DNA of 64,000 bases from Paraphysomonas bandaiensis (GCA_965644295.1 CBFFRP010000426.1:1-64000); one strand, 5' to 3'. Numbered from the stretch's first letter, positions 24,787-37,119 are shown. A program made the numbers and translations. The notes: a model not told the origin generated them from the sequence alone.

Positions 24787-25628
24787 TTACCAATTAATCA
24801 GCTCGCCTGCATAAGAGACATAAACACATCCGTTGGATTTCAGAGCTCTCGAAACCGGGTCTGACGGCTCTGTGGATTCTACAAATTGGACAGAGAGTGC
24901 TGATTCGATCACGCTGGATATTCCTGATACGCTCTGTTCAACAGAAAGAGGAGGAGTACGGCCTGCCGATGATCCCATATCAGTATTTACCCATCCTGGG
25001 TGCAGCACAACAACTCGTCCACCAGAGTTTTGCACTGGCGCTTCATGGGCAAGCATCATGCTCACCATATTTAGAGCAGCTTTAGAGACGCGGTAGGAGG
25101 CTGCAAAAGGGGAAGATGTCTCATACACAGATCCCATAATGCTAGATACCATAACAAAAAGCTTTCCACTACTGGCACACACAAGATCGTGAAGAACCTT
25201 CACATAGCAGTTCAGAATAAATGATTACATTATTGGGCAGAACAAACCTGAGCGGTAAACATTGAACCATTTACATTCGTCTGAAAAGCCGAATTCATAT
25301 CTTCATCAGTGGTTTCCAATAAAGAACTTCGACTAGGTGCAATACCAGCATTAGCAATGAGGATATCAATAGAGTCAATCCCCTTGGTATTCAAAGTTTC
25401 TCTGAGACCATCACAGGATGATTTCTTAGATACATCCATGGGTAAAATGAGAAGTCTGTCGCCATATTGCGATTGAAGGCTAGATAAATCTGTCGCAGAT
25501 CCAGGAGATCTACAAGTTGCTATAACGTGAAGGTTGGAATTGGCAAGGTAAGACCTAACCAGGCCCAGACCAATTCCTCTACTCGAACCAGTAATTAACA
25601 CACGCTTGCATTTAGATAAGTTGGACAT
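24787..25628 (-). CDS. Short-chain dehydrogenase/reductase, CsgA/sniffer-like
   Basis: Two exons: 25248-25628 and 24787-25197, intron of 50 nt (GTTTGT...GTGAAG), 263 residues. Rossmann fold with the cofactor motif VLITGSSRGIGLGL at the N-terminus, DILIANAGI, a catalytic Ser in VMVSSIMG and the active-site YRVSK. VVVLHPGWVNTDMGS is typical of the C-factor/sniffer carbonyl reductase branch. It is expected to be an NAD(P)H-dependent oxidoreductase; the substrate is unknown. Ends in ELINW. It lies head-to-head with the AFG1-like gene (411 bp apart). Confidence 0.9.
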
Positions 25629-26039
25629 CTTCTCAATCTAAGTACCTATAGATTTCAGGGAGTAGTATCACTGGTAATATAGTTGCAGCAGAATGCAATC
25701 TTGTGCTGTGCAGTGGAGAGAGTTGCAATGAGAATACATGCATGCACTGCACCGGCAGCAGTTCCTAACAAACCACCATCTAGAATACTACAGAATACAG
25801 TTGATAATGTATGTATACTCGATATCAGTATTAAGCGAATCAGTATGTAATATAAGTATTTACTGACATATGATTGGATGACTTCTCTCGATGTCAATGG
25901 CCCTGTAAAGAACGCATATACATACATACACACATGCATTTATGCAAGCCTCCCAGTAGCAGATATAGTAGACATCAGGAGACCATAAGAGAACTAGTCA
26001 TCTCCATTAGGATCCTCTGAGTGATAGTAGAGAGAGAGT
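25629..26039. other. intergenic between divergent SDR and AFG1 genes; possible small exon
   Basis: On the minus strand 25655-25939 is open and has hydrophobic stretches ending in GGLLGTAAGAVHA, with an AG acceptor-like site before it. It might be an exon of a small membrane protein, but no start, family or splice partner could be confirmed. It may simply be the shared promoter region. Confidence 0.25.
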
Positions 26040-27723
26040 ATGTACCGTCGTCTGTTCTCTAATGTATCTCGGGGTTCTATACGAGTGTACTGCAATAAGA
26101 CATACAGAGACAGTGGCATCAAAGAGGCGTATATGTCTCTTGTTAATAGAAACTCTTTGCAATATGATGAGAATCAATGGCGTATTATTAAAGTACATAT
26201 ATACGGTTGCGTATTATGTGTATTTAAACTAATATCTTTATCAGGTTATGAGTAGAGTGCAGGATATTATCGTATCATCTCCTGCAGTTATGACCACTAA
26301 TGATAATGATGAAAGTGACACCAAAAGTCCCATTCCTCGGGGTCTTTATGTTTGGGGCGAAGTTGGAACCGGTACTTGAATTGTATTGAAACATTATCCA
26401 TTTACATTTATTCTAGGCAAGACCATGATGATGGATATGTTTTACTCCACTACACCCATTGAACAAAAACGTCGAGTGCACTTTCACAAGTTCATGCTTG
26501 ATGTTCATAAGCAGATTCACGAATTCAAGCAGGAGCTTCTTCGTGTTTATGGCCGCGATATTCAAATTAACCTCTCTGCTGACAGAGACCCTGTTCTCCA
26601 CGCCGCCCGTAGCATCAGCTCAACAGCCAAATTACTCTGCTTTGATGAGTTTCAAGTAACGGATATTGCGGATGCAGTGATAATGACGAAATTATTCAAC
26701 GAACTTTGGAGGAACGGTACGGTACTTGTAGCAACATCTAATCGTCCCCCTAGCGACCTTTACCTGGGCGGTATCAACAGGGAGTTCTTTATGCCTTTTA
26801 TAGGGGCCCTTGAATCCCGTTGCTTGATAAGGGAACTTCGTTCACAAACAGATTACAGGCAACTGATGAGCTCTCGTTCCAATGAGGGATACTTCACTCC
26901 TCTATCAGAGGACTCCACAACGCATCTATACAACTGTTTCTGTCGACACAGCGGAGATGCTCAGCGCATAGAGATACCAGTAATGATGGGTAGGAAGATG
27001 CAAGTTCTTGCCAAAGGAAGAGTCTGTTGGGTGACATTCCGCGAAATGTGCGAGGACAACAAAGGAGCAGCGGATTATGCGGCACTCGTGGAACACATGG
27101 ATGTGATTTATATGGATGGCATACCAACGTTATCAGTACTGGTAGTGTTACTTTATCGCTTGTTTTTATTAATGTAACACTTGTCCTTGAAGGAACATGA
27201 CAAGGCGCGGCGGTTTATTACTTTCATAGACGAAGTATACGATGCAGGGAAAGACTTGAGATGGACAAGTCAGTCAGATCCGCACCAATTGTTTCGCTTT
27301 CTGACACCAGAAGATGAAAAAAGCGGGTCATTGGGAATGGATCACTCTTGGGTAAACCGTGATGTGGTAATAGGAGAATCACAATCCTCCGTCACAACAC
27401 ATGGCCCCTCATCTGTCAGTGCTAACGACAAATCGTTCGAGTACCAGAAAGCGCCTTTTGATTCAATTTCAGTCTCAAGTAAGCCTCAATTATGTTTAGT
27501 TTACTAGTGTCTGAATCTCGTATGCCCAGAGTATTTCAAGGTGCCCACAACGGAAACACGAACTGGAGAAGAGAGTGAGAGAGAAATTGAGCTGAAAATG
27601 CTCGAAGGAGAGCTAGCATCAATACAGGAACTCTCATTTGCATTTCGTAGGGCGGCATCTCGAATGGTGGAAATGAGTAGTGTAGAATACAAAAATAGTT
27701 TACAGCGAAGCCTTATAGAGTAG
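26040..27723 (+). CDS. AFG1/LACE1-type mitochondrial AAA ATPase
   Basis: Five exons: 26040-26192, 26245-26371, 26417-27135, 27193-27478, 27530-27723 (introns 45-57 nt), 492 residues. Walker A is GLYVWGEVGTGKTMMM, split by an intron inside the Gly of GTGKT. Walker B is LLCFDEFQVTD. VATSNRPPSDLY and ARRFITFIDEVYD are diagnostic of the AFG1 (LACE1/AFG1L) family, which helps degrade or chaperone respiratory-chain subunits on the mitochondrial inner membrane. The N-terminus MYRRLFSNVSRGSIRVY is basic and amphipathic, fitting a targeting peptide. The C-terminal extension of ~60 residues is charged and helical. Confidence 0.9.
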
Positions 27724-28237
27724 TCGCTTTGTTCACAACTCTAAATACTGTATTATCGTTAAAGTATCTTACTCTATTGTATTTGTCTCGTTCTATTACA
27801 ACATCTATACCACTTGCATAGCGATTTAGTAAAATGAGTAATTGAGAGATGATGTACGTTAAACGTTTACAAAGTCAACAATGATAATCGAAAGTGCTAA
27901 ATGGTTGTTTATTGTTTATTCTACTTTGCCTTCAGTATCATAAAGCTATATGGCGCTTGTTTATACAACAAGATGAACTATCCCCTTATATTATTCTTGG
28001 ATTCCATTGTATTAATGGGTTGGTTGTGGTAGATTGTAGATCCATCCTGTACTCTACAATATTCGTTATTCGTGTGTTTTCAAATAATTTAATCGATTAT
28101 CTACACACTTGAAGTGAACCAACAAGAATATTTATTTTGATTATATTTATGCACAATATATGGGCTCAGGTAGAATTTAACGGTCTATACGTGCACAATA
28201 CACAACAAACTTGAATTCACAGCTACAGGCAGCAATG
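27724..28237. other. intergenic, nothing recognised
   Basis: AT-rich spacer between the 3' ends of the convergent AFG1-like and alanine racemase genes. Confidence 0.55.
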
Positions 28238-29347
28238 TTACGATGATGGTTCAATATAAACCTTCTTAGGCCTATCCGTGAACTTGGTCAGTACCTCATA
28301 ACCGATAGTTCCAGCCTTTTCTGCAACTTCATTGACGGAAAGGCCATTTCCCCACACGCAAACTTCATCCCCAACTTCTACCGGAGGTGTGATATCTGAC
28401 ACATCAACTGTTATCATGTCCATAGATACCCTTCCAGCAAGTGGGGCTCGTTGTCCCTTGATCAATACGGGAGTTCCATTAGGCGCATGTCGGGGATAAC
28501 CATCGCCGTATCCCATGGCCACAGTCGCAATACGAGTGGTCGGTACACGGCTTGTGGTAAAGGTTCGACTGTATCCGACGTGCTCACCTGGGGGTAGATC
28601 ACGGACCGCTATAACCGGTCCAGTCAGAGTCATCACTGGCTTCAGGGGCTTATCATTGGGATGTGGCTCCTGTAGTGGAGAGTTGCCGTAAAGCATAAAT
28701 CCAGCACGATTCCATGTCCCGTGTGACTCAGGTATACTTAAAATCCCCCCTGAGTTGGCAATACTCCACTGTTGCAAATCATGCCTCCTTTGGATATCTC
28801 GCAACACCTCAAGCTGCTCCGTATTAAATGACAATCCCACTTCATCACTACATGCGAAGTGAGAGCATAACACGAATCCATTTTTACCAAATTTATTAAC
28901 CAGACTAGGAATAATGGCATCGCACAATGCAGGTGGAAGGCCCAATCTATGCATGCCGGTGTCAACCTTGACCCAAATTGGCACAGAAGAAGGCCAACTG
29001 CTACTAAGAGCATACGCAATCTGTGATTCATTCTGAACCATAGGAGTAAGTCGGTGGCTCAGTGCTTGCTCCCATGCCACCACATCATTGGCACCCTGTA
29101 ATATAAGCAGAGGCTCAACTTGGATCCCATGTTCCCTCAACTTTATCCCTTCATTAATATTAGCAACTGCAAGACCATCTGCAACATCAGAAAGAGCTGT
29201 AGCAGCTCTTACCATGCCGTGACCATATGCATTGGCTTTAATAACAGCCATTGTACGAGAATTCGGAGCCAAAGACTTCGCATATAAATAGTTGTGCTTC
29301 AGTGCATTTAAATCAATATAAACAGTGGTTGTCTTTGAATCCGGCAT
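28238..29347 (-). CDS. alr: Alanine racemase (PLP-dependent)
   Basis: Single exon, 369 residues, ATG at 29347. It interconverts L- and D-alanine. The PLP-binding Lys lies in AVIKANAYGHG (residues ~34-44). WVKVDTGMHRLGL lies in the barrel. VGYSRTF carries the second catalytic Tyr, followed by MGYGDGYPR and GRVSMDMITVD. The length is typical of bacterial Alr. It is intronless while nearly all neighbours have several introns, and the enzyme is mainly bacterial, which suggests horizontal gain; not proven. No targeting peptide is evident. It is divergent from the GPCR gene 519 bp away. Confidence 0.93.
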   Translation of the reverse strand: MPDSKTTTVYIDLNALKHNYLYAKSLAPNSRTMAVIKANAYGHGMVRAATALSDVADGLAVANINEGIKLREHGIQVEPLLILQGANDVVAWEQALSHRLTPMVQNESQIAYALSSSWPSSVPIWVKVDTGMHRLGLPPALCDAIIPSLVNKFGKNGFVLCSHFACSDEVGLSFNTEQLEVLRDIQRRHDLQQWSIANSGGILSIPESHGTWNRAGFMLYGNSPLQEPHPNDKPLKPVMTLTGPVIAVRDLPPGEHVGYSRTFTTSRVPTTRIATVAMGYGDGYPRHAPNGTPVLIKGQRAPLAGRVSMDMITVDVSDITPPVEVGDEVCVWGNGLSVNEVAEKAGTIGYEVLTKFTDRPKKVYIEPSS

Positions 29348-29866
29348 TGCTACTTCTCAAGGAACAAGAAACTATTACTATATCTCTATGGGTAACTCTG
29401 TATATAGATGGAAGTTAAGTATGCGGCTGCTCTATGCTGTACATGTATATGTATGCCTGGATATGCCGATCTCTATACTACATACACGTACATACACCGT
29501 GTGTAAGAAGGCATATAGAAGGAATCTAATGTTCTGTTTTTTTGGGGGGGTGACATTTTATTGGGGTAAATGGGAATATCTGATATCGAACTACGGTTGA
29601 AATACAGTAGGTGTATACCGCCCTCATAACTGTTCGTAGTCCTGTACTCCATATATATACATGTATATGGTATATGTATACAGCAGAGTGCTGTATGTAC
29701 AGTGAGCGGATCGCTGTATCTATCTGCTATTATGGTATCTCTGCCTATCTACTTGCATGCGTGCTTGTTCATAGACACTCTCATCTCACAGTCTGTAATG
29801 GAAACTGATATATGAATTAAACCCAGTATGATAACGGAGTGTACATAAGATTTATCTTATTAACAG
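29348..29866. other. intergenic between divergent alr and GPCR genes
   Basis: AT-rich spacer likely to hold both promoters. No gene or clear regulatory motif was seen. Confidence 0.5.
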
Positions 29867-30892
29867 ATGGGCAAACACGAAACAACTGACGTTCTTTTGC
29901 ATGTTCTAGGGACTCTATCCGCTCTCTCAAGCTTATTAATGATTATTTCGTATATGAGAATGAAAGGAATACGAAAAATGTATGACAGGATGATATGCAA
30001 CATAGCAGTATCTAATTTATTCGGATCAATAGGAATCGCCATTGGATTAACTCAGAATGGCACTGTTCAATGCTACACCCAAGCTTTATTAACTAACATA
30101 TTTCCTATATCGAGCGTGTTTTGGACAACAGTGATAGCATATGTACTATACACTGTGGTTTCTTCATCCACGAGCTTGGATGTATTATCACCTTATGTCA
30201 GTATATGGTGTTGGGTTGCACCAGTGTTGTTAACATTACTTCCTTTAACAACCAATACTTATGGTACTCTCGGCGAAGAATACGGATGGTGCTTCATTGA
30301 AAAGACATCATCTACTCCAAAGCATGCGACTGTAATATGGGTTATATTGAGCTTCTATGTATGGATATGGCTAGCTCTATTTCTGTATGTCATGCTGTTC
30401 TTTTTCATCCGATGGAAGGCTAGACATCAGACTGAAGAATACAAGAAGAGAACATTTCGCGTACTTTATAAGCTCTGTTGGTATCCAGCGATCGTATTAA
30501 TTTGTTGGATATATCCAACATTTTATGACATATTTGACTCCTTAAATTCACAGCGAGATGAGATCGTGCACTCCCGTGAATCTTTCAATGTGGCGTATAT
30601 TACACCTAGCGTTCAAGGACTGCTAACAGCAGTTGCATTCTTTAGCAGTCAAATAGAAGAAGATAAAATAAAAGCTTGGTTCTGCTGTAATGTGCTATTA
30701 TGGCATAGTGGATTTGGATATACTGACAATGTCAGCTACGACACCTGTCATCAGCAAGAACGAAACGCGATCCGTTGGACTGAAAACTCAGGTGCTGTGA
30801 AGACCTCGATTCCTGTCACAGCTGAAACCCCTTTAGCAGCTAATACTCCCTCATTTCGTCAGAATAGTGAGGAAATGCATAACCAATTGTAA
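29867..30892 (+). CDS. cAMP-receptor-like (Dicty_CAR) seven-helix GPCR
   Basis: Single exon, 341 residues, ATG at 29867. Seven hydrophobic helices are visible. The class E/cAMP receptor pattern is seen in MYDRMICNIAVSNLFGSIGI (helix 2), a Cys in the first outer loop, VSIWCWVAPVLLTLLPL (helix 4), the outer-loop WCFI and IWVILSFYVWIWLALFLYVM (helix 5). After helix 5 a basic loop (RWKARHQTEEYKKRTFRVLYKL) would contact a G protein. The C-tail of ~80 residues is Ser/Thr-rich. The ligand is unknown. Family known from Dictyostelium, oomycetes and other protists. No introns. Confidence 0.85.
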   Translation: MGKHETTDVLLHVLGTLSALSSLLMIISYMRMKGIRKMYDRMICNIAVSNLFGSIGIAIGLTQNGTVQCYTQALLTNIFPISSVFWTTVIAYVLYTVVSSSTSLDVLSPYVSIWCWVAPVLLTLLPLTTNTYGTLGEEYGWCFIEKTSSTPKHATVIWVILSFYVWIWLALFLYVMLFFFIRWKARHQTEEYKKRTFRVLYKLCWYPAIVLICWIYPTFYDIFDSLNSQRDEIVHSRESFNVAYITPSVQGLLTAVAFFSSQIEEDKIKAWFCCNVLLWHSGFGYTDNVSYDTCHQQERNAIRWTENSGAVKTSIPVTAETPLAANTPSFRQNSEEMHNQL

Positions 30893-32578
30893 ATTGAATG
30901 TGCTTGGGATATGCTTTGTACTACATGTTGTGTGCTGAGTCGTTATGGTATCTATGTGACGGAAGAATATTTCTTAAACAAGTTAAGAATGATATAATGA
31001 TACAATATATTTTCTGCATTATAGACGCTTAGCTAAGCTGTTTGGTTATATTAGTAACAGGAAACACAAAACACCCAGTCAATTTTATATACAGTTGTGC
31101 ATGCACACGATATCACCGTCCTACAACTCGACAACTTGAGAAATGTACTTCCAATACATGCGAATGCCCTGTTGAGCGCAGCTAGACTTATTAACTCAGT
31201 TCTCCGCAAAAAAAATGCATCCCACTACACTTGATATTATAATGTTGTTTATATAACTAATAGACACTTGTTGACGGATGCATATTTCAATCAATTTTGA
31301 ATGAATGTGGTGATAATAACACCAATGGTTCAGAGAATGAGTTGCAGGAAAGTTGTGACTTGCTAGGCAGTAAGTAGTCTTTGTCTAACAGCGTAATGGG
31401 TCTAGTTATTATGCGATCTTAATAACTAGTACTGAATAAGGTATCTACACAAGTGTTTAATTGCTGAATAACGACACTACTATATTGCAATAGTATTAGT
31501 TGAGTAGTACGATTTCTCTGCATTAAGCTGTGCTTCATTATATTTCACAAGCATTTAAATAAACATTGAATCAAATCATAAGGACCCAAGAAGAATATGA
31601 AACAGACTTGTGTTAAATAAAGTATAAAGTACACGGGTTACATTAGTGCAGTAAAACATCCAAAATATTAATGAATATATTGTCATTTTAAGAGGGTAAC
31701 AAGGTTGAAACATATAACATACAGGGGTAATATTCAGCACTACTACAACTTCATCTATAATAAGAGATCACATCACAGTCGAAAGAGGACTACCAAGTAA
31801 AAAGGGTCTCTCTGCGACTATTAACCATTTGTTATTTAATAACAGGAACAATTTGTTGCAATCGATATACATAGATTACATAGATTACATAGATATAGAG
31901 CGAGACGGTTGCTTCGTGTCCACATATTGCATGCAGGACAATCAATAGTTCAGGGAGCCTTCTAAATGGACTCTATTGTATGATACCGACATAACGTATC
32001 TAATACGAGCATATAGATAATGCACAACTGATCTGACCGCATATGTTTATAAGATCCTGCATATATCGGGTATGTATCATCTACACTATACATTCCACTG
32101 CATCTATTGTTGTATGCACACATCATCTCATACCAGCATCTATGCATGCATAGTCTTGGGGATAGTATGTCCTTTTGCAGACACCATCGAGGGTAGTTCT
32201 GTGATAACAAAGTGTATAGTTTTTAGAAGCTGTGACATAAAAACACTGCATATTTCTCAAAAATCCATATTTTCCTTCTAAAAATTCAGTATTGATGATA
32301 TAGAGTACAGCAGTATGTACACTGTACATGCATCCACAGCAGTGTACAAGACGTCGCGTCATAGAAAACTATAGAAAGAAATCACACTCAACAACATACT
32401 TAACATCACAACGATAGAATGCCATACTGATAGCTAAATATGAATTAAACTATCAATCGTTATCCCATGAGCTCACTTCACAGTATTTCTATAGCCTCTT
32501 TGACATTCTCTGAATAGGAAATCTATTAAATAACACAAACAAATCATTTACAGAGTTATTCATTGATAGTATCGTATA
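30893..32578. other. intergenic, AT-rich, with a transposase relic
   Basis: 1.7 kb without a gene apart from the hAT relic listed separately. A short TAGATTACA triplication lies at ~31868-31890. The rest is unrecognised. Confidence 0.55.
31130..31345 (+). pseudogene. hAT transposase fragment, degenerate
   Basis: DNA from about 31140 to 31335 aligns over its whole length with 58505-58710 in the hAT element at the right of the window. Shared blocks include GTACTTCCAATAC, CATCCTACTACACTTAAT and TTTCAATCAATATTGAATGAAT, with substitutions and small indels. It covers the C-terminal dimerisation region. Several stops interrupt it. It is an old copy without visible element ends. Confidence 0.75.
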
Positions 32579-35456
32579 ATGGAGATGGGAACGATGTCTC
32601 TTCCTGTTATAATATCTGATAATGTGTATTTTCCTCACTCATATTCGTCTATTCCACTCAGTGAAGATTCAGTCTCAGATATTGCCCCTATCGGTGAGGC
32701 GAATGCTCATCACCCGCTATTAGTTATCGCCACTAGAGTGCCTATGGAGATTTCCAGTGAATTAGAGACAATAAATGCAGGAAATAATATGCTTGTTAGC
32801 AAAATAGCAGTTGTCGCTCGACTAATGCGTGCAATTGATAAAAGCTCTGGAGATACCCCTCGTTCTGTAACCGTTCAAATATGTTGGCGTTGTAGCATAG
32901 TCGAGTTTCAACCGGATGCTGCGGAAAAGCGAGCTTGTCTGATAACAACGAAACACTCTGTCGATCCATCTGCAATGTCTGCATCTCTCTCGCTTATGTA
33001 TTCTACACTCAAGGTGTTGGCACAAAAGCTCCTCTCAGTGCTGCCTCCGTCACGTGTGATGCTTCTTGCAGCTTATATGCAAGATGGTCCGATTTCTCCC
33101 GCACTACTGACTGATGTGATGGCCAGTATTTGTAGTAAGAGTAAATTATTGCAGAAGTTAAAGGTGCTTCAGGCGAAAACTGTTGAGGAGAGAATGGAGT
33201 TGGTGCTGGAGCTCATCCGTAATGAATTGCACGAGAGGACACTTCCCTCCAGTCATTCATCTCCACTTCAGCTGTTGATCGTCGGAAAGAATGGGATTCC
33301 CAACCCCTCTAATCGATTCCACAGATTGAGTGATGGATCTATTGATAATGATGATGAATTGGGCGAATTTCGGCGAAAACTGGTGAATCCCTTCTTACCC
33401 AATCGTGTGCGCGATATATGTGAGAAACACGTAAAACGCCTGGAGCGCCTTTCCCAAACATCACCCGACTATGGTGTTCTTACTTCACACCTTGAGGCCC
33501 TCCTTGATATGCCATGGGGGCAGGAGAGCGCAAATCAAACACCGACGTCGTATGCAGTTGTACTGGAAGAGGCCAAGAAGTCGTTAGATGCTGATCACAC
33601 AGGTATGGCGGAAGTGAAGAAGCGGATATTGGAATTCGTTGCCGTACAGTCTTTACAAGCACGAAACAAGAAAAACTTTGACTCTCCTTCCCTTGACCGT
33701 TCTGTTGACTCTACTGTTCACAGTATTGTTACCCCAACGATATTGTGTTTGGTGGGCCCACCTGGAGTGGGAAAGACATCTCTGGGGCAGTCTATCGCCG
33801 CTGCACTAAGGAGAAAATATGAGAAAGTGGCTCTGGGGGGGGTATCCAACGAGGCTGTCCTGCGAGGACACAGGCGCACATATGTGGGAGCCATACCAGG
33901 ACGCATTGCGCAGGCTATTAGGCGTGCGGGCTGTATGGACCCAGTTATCTTGTTGGATGAAATAGATAAGCTCGGGGTCAGTGGGTCTGGCGGTGACCCT
34001 GCAGCAGCGCTTCTGGAAATATTAGACCCTGCGCAGAATTCTAGCTTTACTGATCACTATTTGGGTGTACCACTAGACCTTTCAAAGGTCGTATTTATAG
34101 CGACCGCGAATCGTGCGGACCTTATTTCTGGTCCATTATTGGATCGTATGGAGGTGCTTACTCTTCATGGGTACACGCAACGGGAAAAGTTAATCATCGC
34201 CCAGCAACACCTCATTCCTCGACAGACAAATGGGGCATGCCTGAAGTTGGGTGTTGATCTCCAAGTTTTACCTAGTGCAGTAGCCGAGTTGGTGTCAGGT
34301 TACACCCGAGAGGCCGGAGTCAGACAGCTCACCTCACGGATTGCATCTCTCTGCCGCAGTGGTTTGTAGCTATTCTTCCTGTTTGACTTCTCATGGTATT
34401 TATGACCAGTTGCAGTGAAAAAGGCATCCGGAGAAGAAAATTTGTTCCCAGTCGTGGTGACGCCTGAGTATGTTGAAGAAACACTGGGCCCCCGCAAGTT
34501 TCATACAGAGGAAGCATTGCAGACTCCCCCAGCAGGTACATAAACCGAATTGTATTCGTTCGATACGCTGATTCAATATCCTTACCACGAAGGGGTGGCC
34601 ACTGGAATGGCCTGGACGTCCGCTGGAGGGGAGTTGCTGTTCATCGAAAGCTGCTGCTATGTGTCACCATTTTCGGGGGGAACAGTTGGTGACATTACTG
34701 TGACAGGTTCTCTTGGGAGTGTCATGCGTGAGAGCTGTCACATTGCACTCTCATGGGTTCGTAATCATACAGAATTAATTTTAAGCCGAGCGAGGTAAAA
34801 AAATAACTTGATGGTAGTCTCTCCTACTCTAACTTATGTTTATGTCGATGTATATCCTATGTACGTAAATGTGTCAATGATGCTGTTAGGGAAAATAAGA
34901 TGCTGGAAACAAGTGATATCACACATTACTTGCAAGGGGTGGAAAAGAAGATTTTTTCATCTGCAGTGCATGTTCATGTTCCTGATGGGGCGGTATTGAA
35001 GGATGGACCGAGTGCTGGCTGCGCTATCGTTACCTCATTGGTGTCAATGGTCACTGATATTCCCGTTGACCCACTTACTGCTGTTACCGGTGAGGTCACT
35101 CTCAGGGGAGCAGTTTTGCCAGTTGGAGGAGTCAAAGAGAAGATTTTATCTGCTATTCGTGGAGGAATCAAGTGAGTTATTTTGTATTTAGGTTTTCAAT
35201 GTAACAAATATACTAGGCAAGTGCTTATTCCGTGGAGAAATATGACAGATATCAAGAATCAGAGTTCGGATGATATATTTGAGGTAAGTTTCTACCATCT
35301 ACCGTTGCTCGTCTCACACATATGCATTTGAACTATTAGAACATTAAAGTAGTACCAGTGACCAGGATTGAAGATGTGCTGCAGCATGCACTGTTTACGA
35401 CATCAACAGATATGGAAGCTGTACAAATAGAGTCTCACATTCGGAGTCGCCTCTGA
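32579..35456 (+). CDS. Lon ATP-dependent protease, peroxisomal (LONP2) type
   Basis: Six exons: 32579-34361, 34410-34535, 34593-34794, 34890-35171, 35217-35283, 35340-35456 (introns 45-95 nt), 858 residues. An N-terminal LON substrate domain is followed by AAA+ with Walker [14 protein letters not shown] and Walker [13 protein letters not shown]. The protease domain starts with [18 protein letters not shown], with catalytic Ser in KDGPSAGCA and Lys in [10 protein letters not shown]. The last three residues are SRL, a PTS1-type peroxisome signal (human LONP2 ends SKL), so it probably clears damaged proteins in peroxisomes. The N-terminus shows no mitochondrial presequence. Confidence 0.93.
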
Positions 35457-35814
35457 GTAAATACATGAAGTGAAATGTATTGATCTCAGTGTTGTGTGCA
35501 AACCATTATTTTAATCATGGCGGTGTGCTGATTTTCCTTGACAAGGTTCTAATAATCGCTACCCGGTGACAAAGATTAGTGTAACTCTGTTGCGAGTTTT
35601 AAGGCCTTATATTAGTGTGCTTCTCTGTAGTTGTTATACAAATTCCGTTTACTATCTAGTTTGTATGATGTTGGCATATGTAGACTGAACATATTTCCCT
35701 GCGCATTGAAGCTTTATATAAAAATGTTTGAAAGCGGGTACAATATATGAACGTTCTGTTTTATTGTCGAAGCTGTGATGTTCATCTTCTTAAGCTAGAG
35801 TTGATTTTGTTATG

Positions 35815-36670
35815 TAATTATCCCCGTTTTGTCTCAAAAACAGTGTTTAACGCTCATATCAGCACCGGGAAAGTATAGACAATCAACTTTATTCGGTTCA
35901 ACAGAAACTCACTTCTATCTTTATTATGATATTGACTGTCATATGTACGTGATTTGATTATATTACACAATTATAGAGCAACCACAATGATGAGCCAAAT
36001 ATCAAAAGCAGATCACCGAGCACTCCTAATTGCATTCCATACTTCGCCTGCATATATGATCATACTTAAGTCCGTGCAAGCGACCAACAATCATCATAAC
36101 CTGGACTTCAGAACTACTTCAATAATATTGCAGGAGAGTTTAAGTGCCATATTATTATATCTGATGCTGTATAGGTGGTTAGGAGTTAGGAGCAGTGTCA
36201 CGCAGTTGGCACAACATTGTGCTTATCAGGATTCTGTGCCTCATCAGATGCACTAGCAGAGGTTAAGCGAATTGTATATAAATGCGATGATCCTAATTTA
36301 GAATATAAGAAGCCTCGTGCGACTACAACTCTTCACATTCATCATCACACTTATGTACGAATATTAACACCACGCAGTTGCTATGTTGCTATTCCCTCAG
36401 TATCCTGTGGTAGGAGTACATTTGTTGTAGCTATTATAGACATTTGGGGCTTACCATATTGAAACTCCTATTGCTGTTCCCTATAAGCATACAGTATACA
36501 TACCATTGATTTAAAACAATATGCTGTGTTCTCATTTGTTTTCCTAATCTTAATCAGGAAAAAGTAATTTCTTCTTACAGAATACAAGCTACAAATAATT
36601 GCTATACAATCTAATATTAAATTTGCCATACATCCTGCGGATAAGCTATAATTTTGTTCAAAACGATGGT
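35815..36670. repeat. dispersed repeat, family X (copy 1)
   Basis: Aligns from TATCCCCGTTTTGTCTC to GGATAAGCTATAATTT with 59229-59965 and, in part, with 52850-53560. Shared landmarks are ATCAGCACCGGG, ACACAATTATAGAG, GAGAGTTTAAGT and GCTATACAATCTAATATTAA. It contains no intact frame. It is probably a non-autonomous transposon or a solo LTR; no clean ends were found. The stretch 35457-35814 before it has nothing recognisable. Confidence 0.7.
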
Positions 36671-36719
36671 GTAAATAGTTCTTTTATATACAGATAAAAG
36701 ACAACATGCCTGGTTGAAC

Positions 36720-36970
36720 CCAACACCAACCCTCCGCTGCCTTTGGCGCACCGTACAGTAGTCCTACTAGTGCGTCACAACAAGCGCCAAGGTGCAAACA
36801 CTTTAGCTCTATCACTCAAAGCAAACGCAGTGAAATTGCAAAATGTTGGCATACCAGACATCTGCTGAATTCTTCAGGATTTTCCCTTAAGGTGAACATC
36901 CCGGAAGCTTTACTTCAGCAACAGGCAGCCTAATACCCCCGTTACCCTTGAGGTGGGCCCAGGCTTCTTG
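36720..36970. repeat. dispersed repeat, family Z
   Basis: 36765-36965 matches 53800-53960 in the same orientation (CGCCAAGGTGC, GGTGAACATCCCGG, CAGGCAGCC, CGTTACCCTTGAGGTGGGCCC). More GC-rich than its surroundings. Its partner sequence continues inverted at 38000-38240, so a larger insertion may separate the parts. Confidence 0.6.
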
Positions 36971-37119
36971 CCGTCATATTATTGGCATCTGGCATCATCA
37001 TCACGTTTATGCACAACATACAACACGCTTGACCTCAGACGTAGAATGAAATACAGCTTGGGGTGTTTGATGATCTGCTATTTACTATATATTTAAAGTT
37101 AACTTATCTTTTACATATA

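Noticed and set aside
35954-36462. Two ~80-100-codon frames inside repeat X
   Set aside because: The other copies of the repeat do not keep these frames open, so they are not coding.
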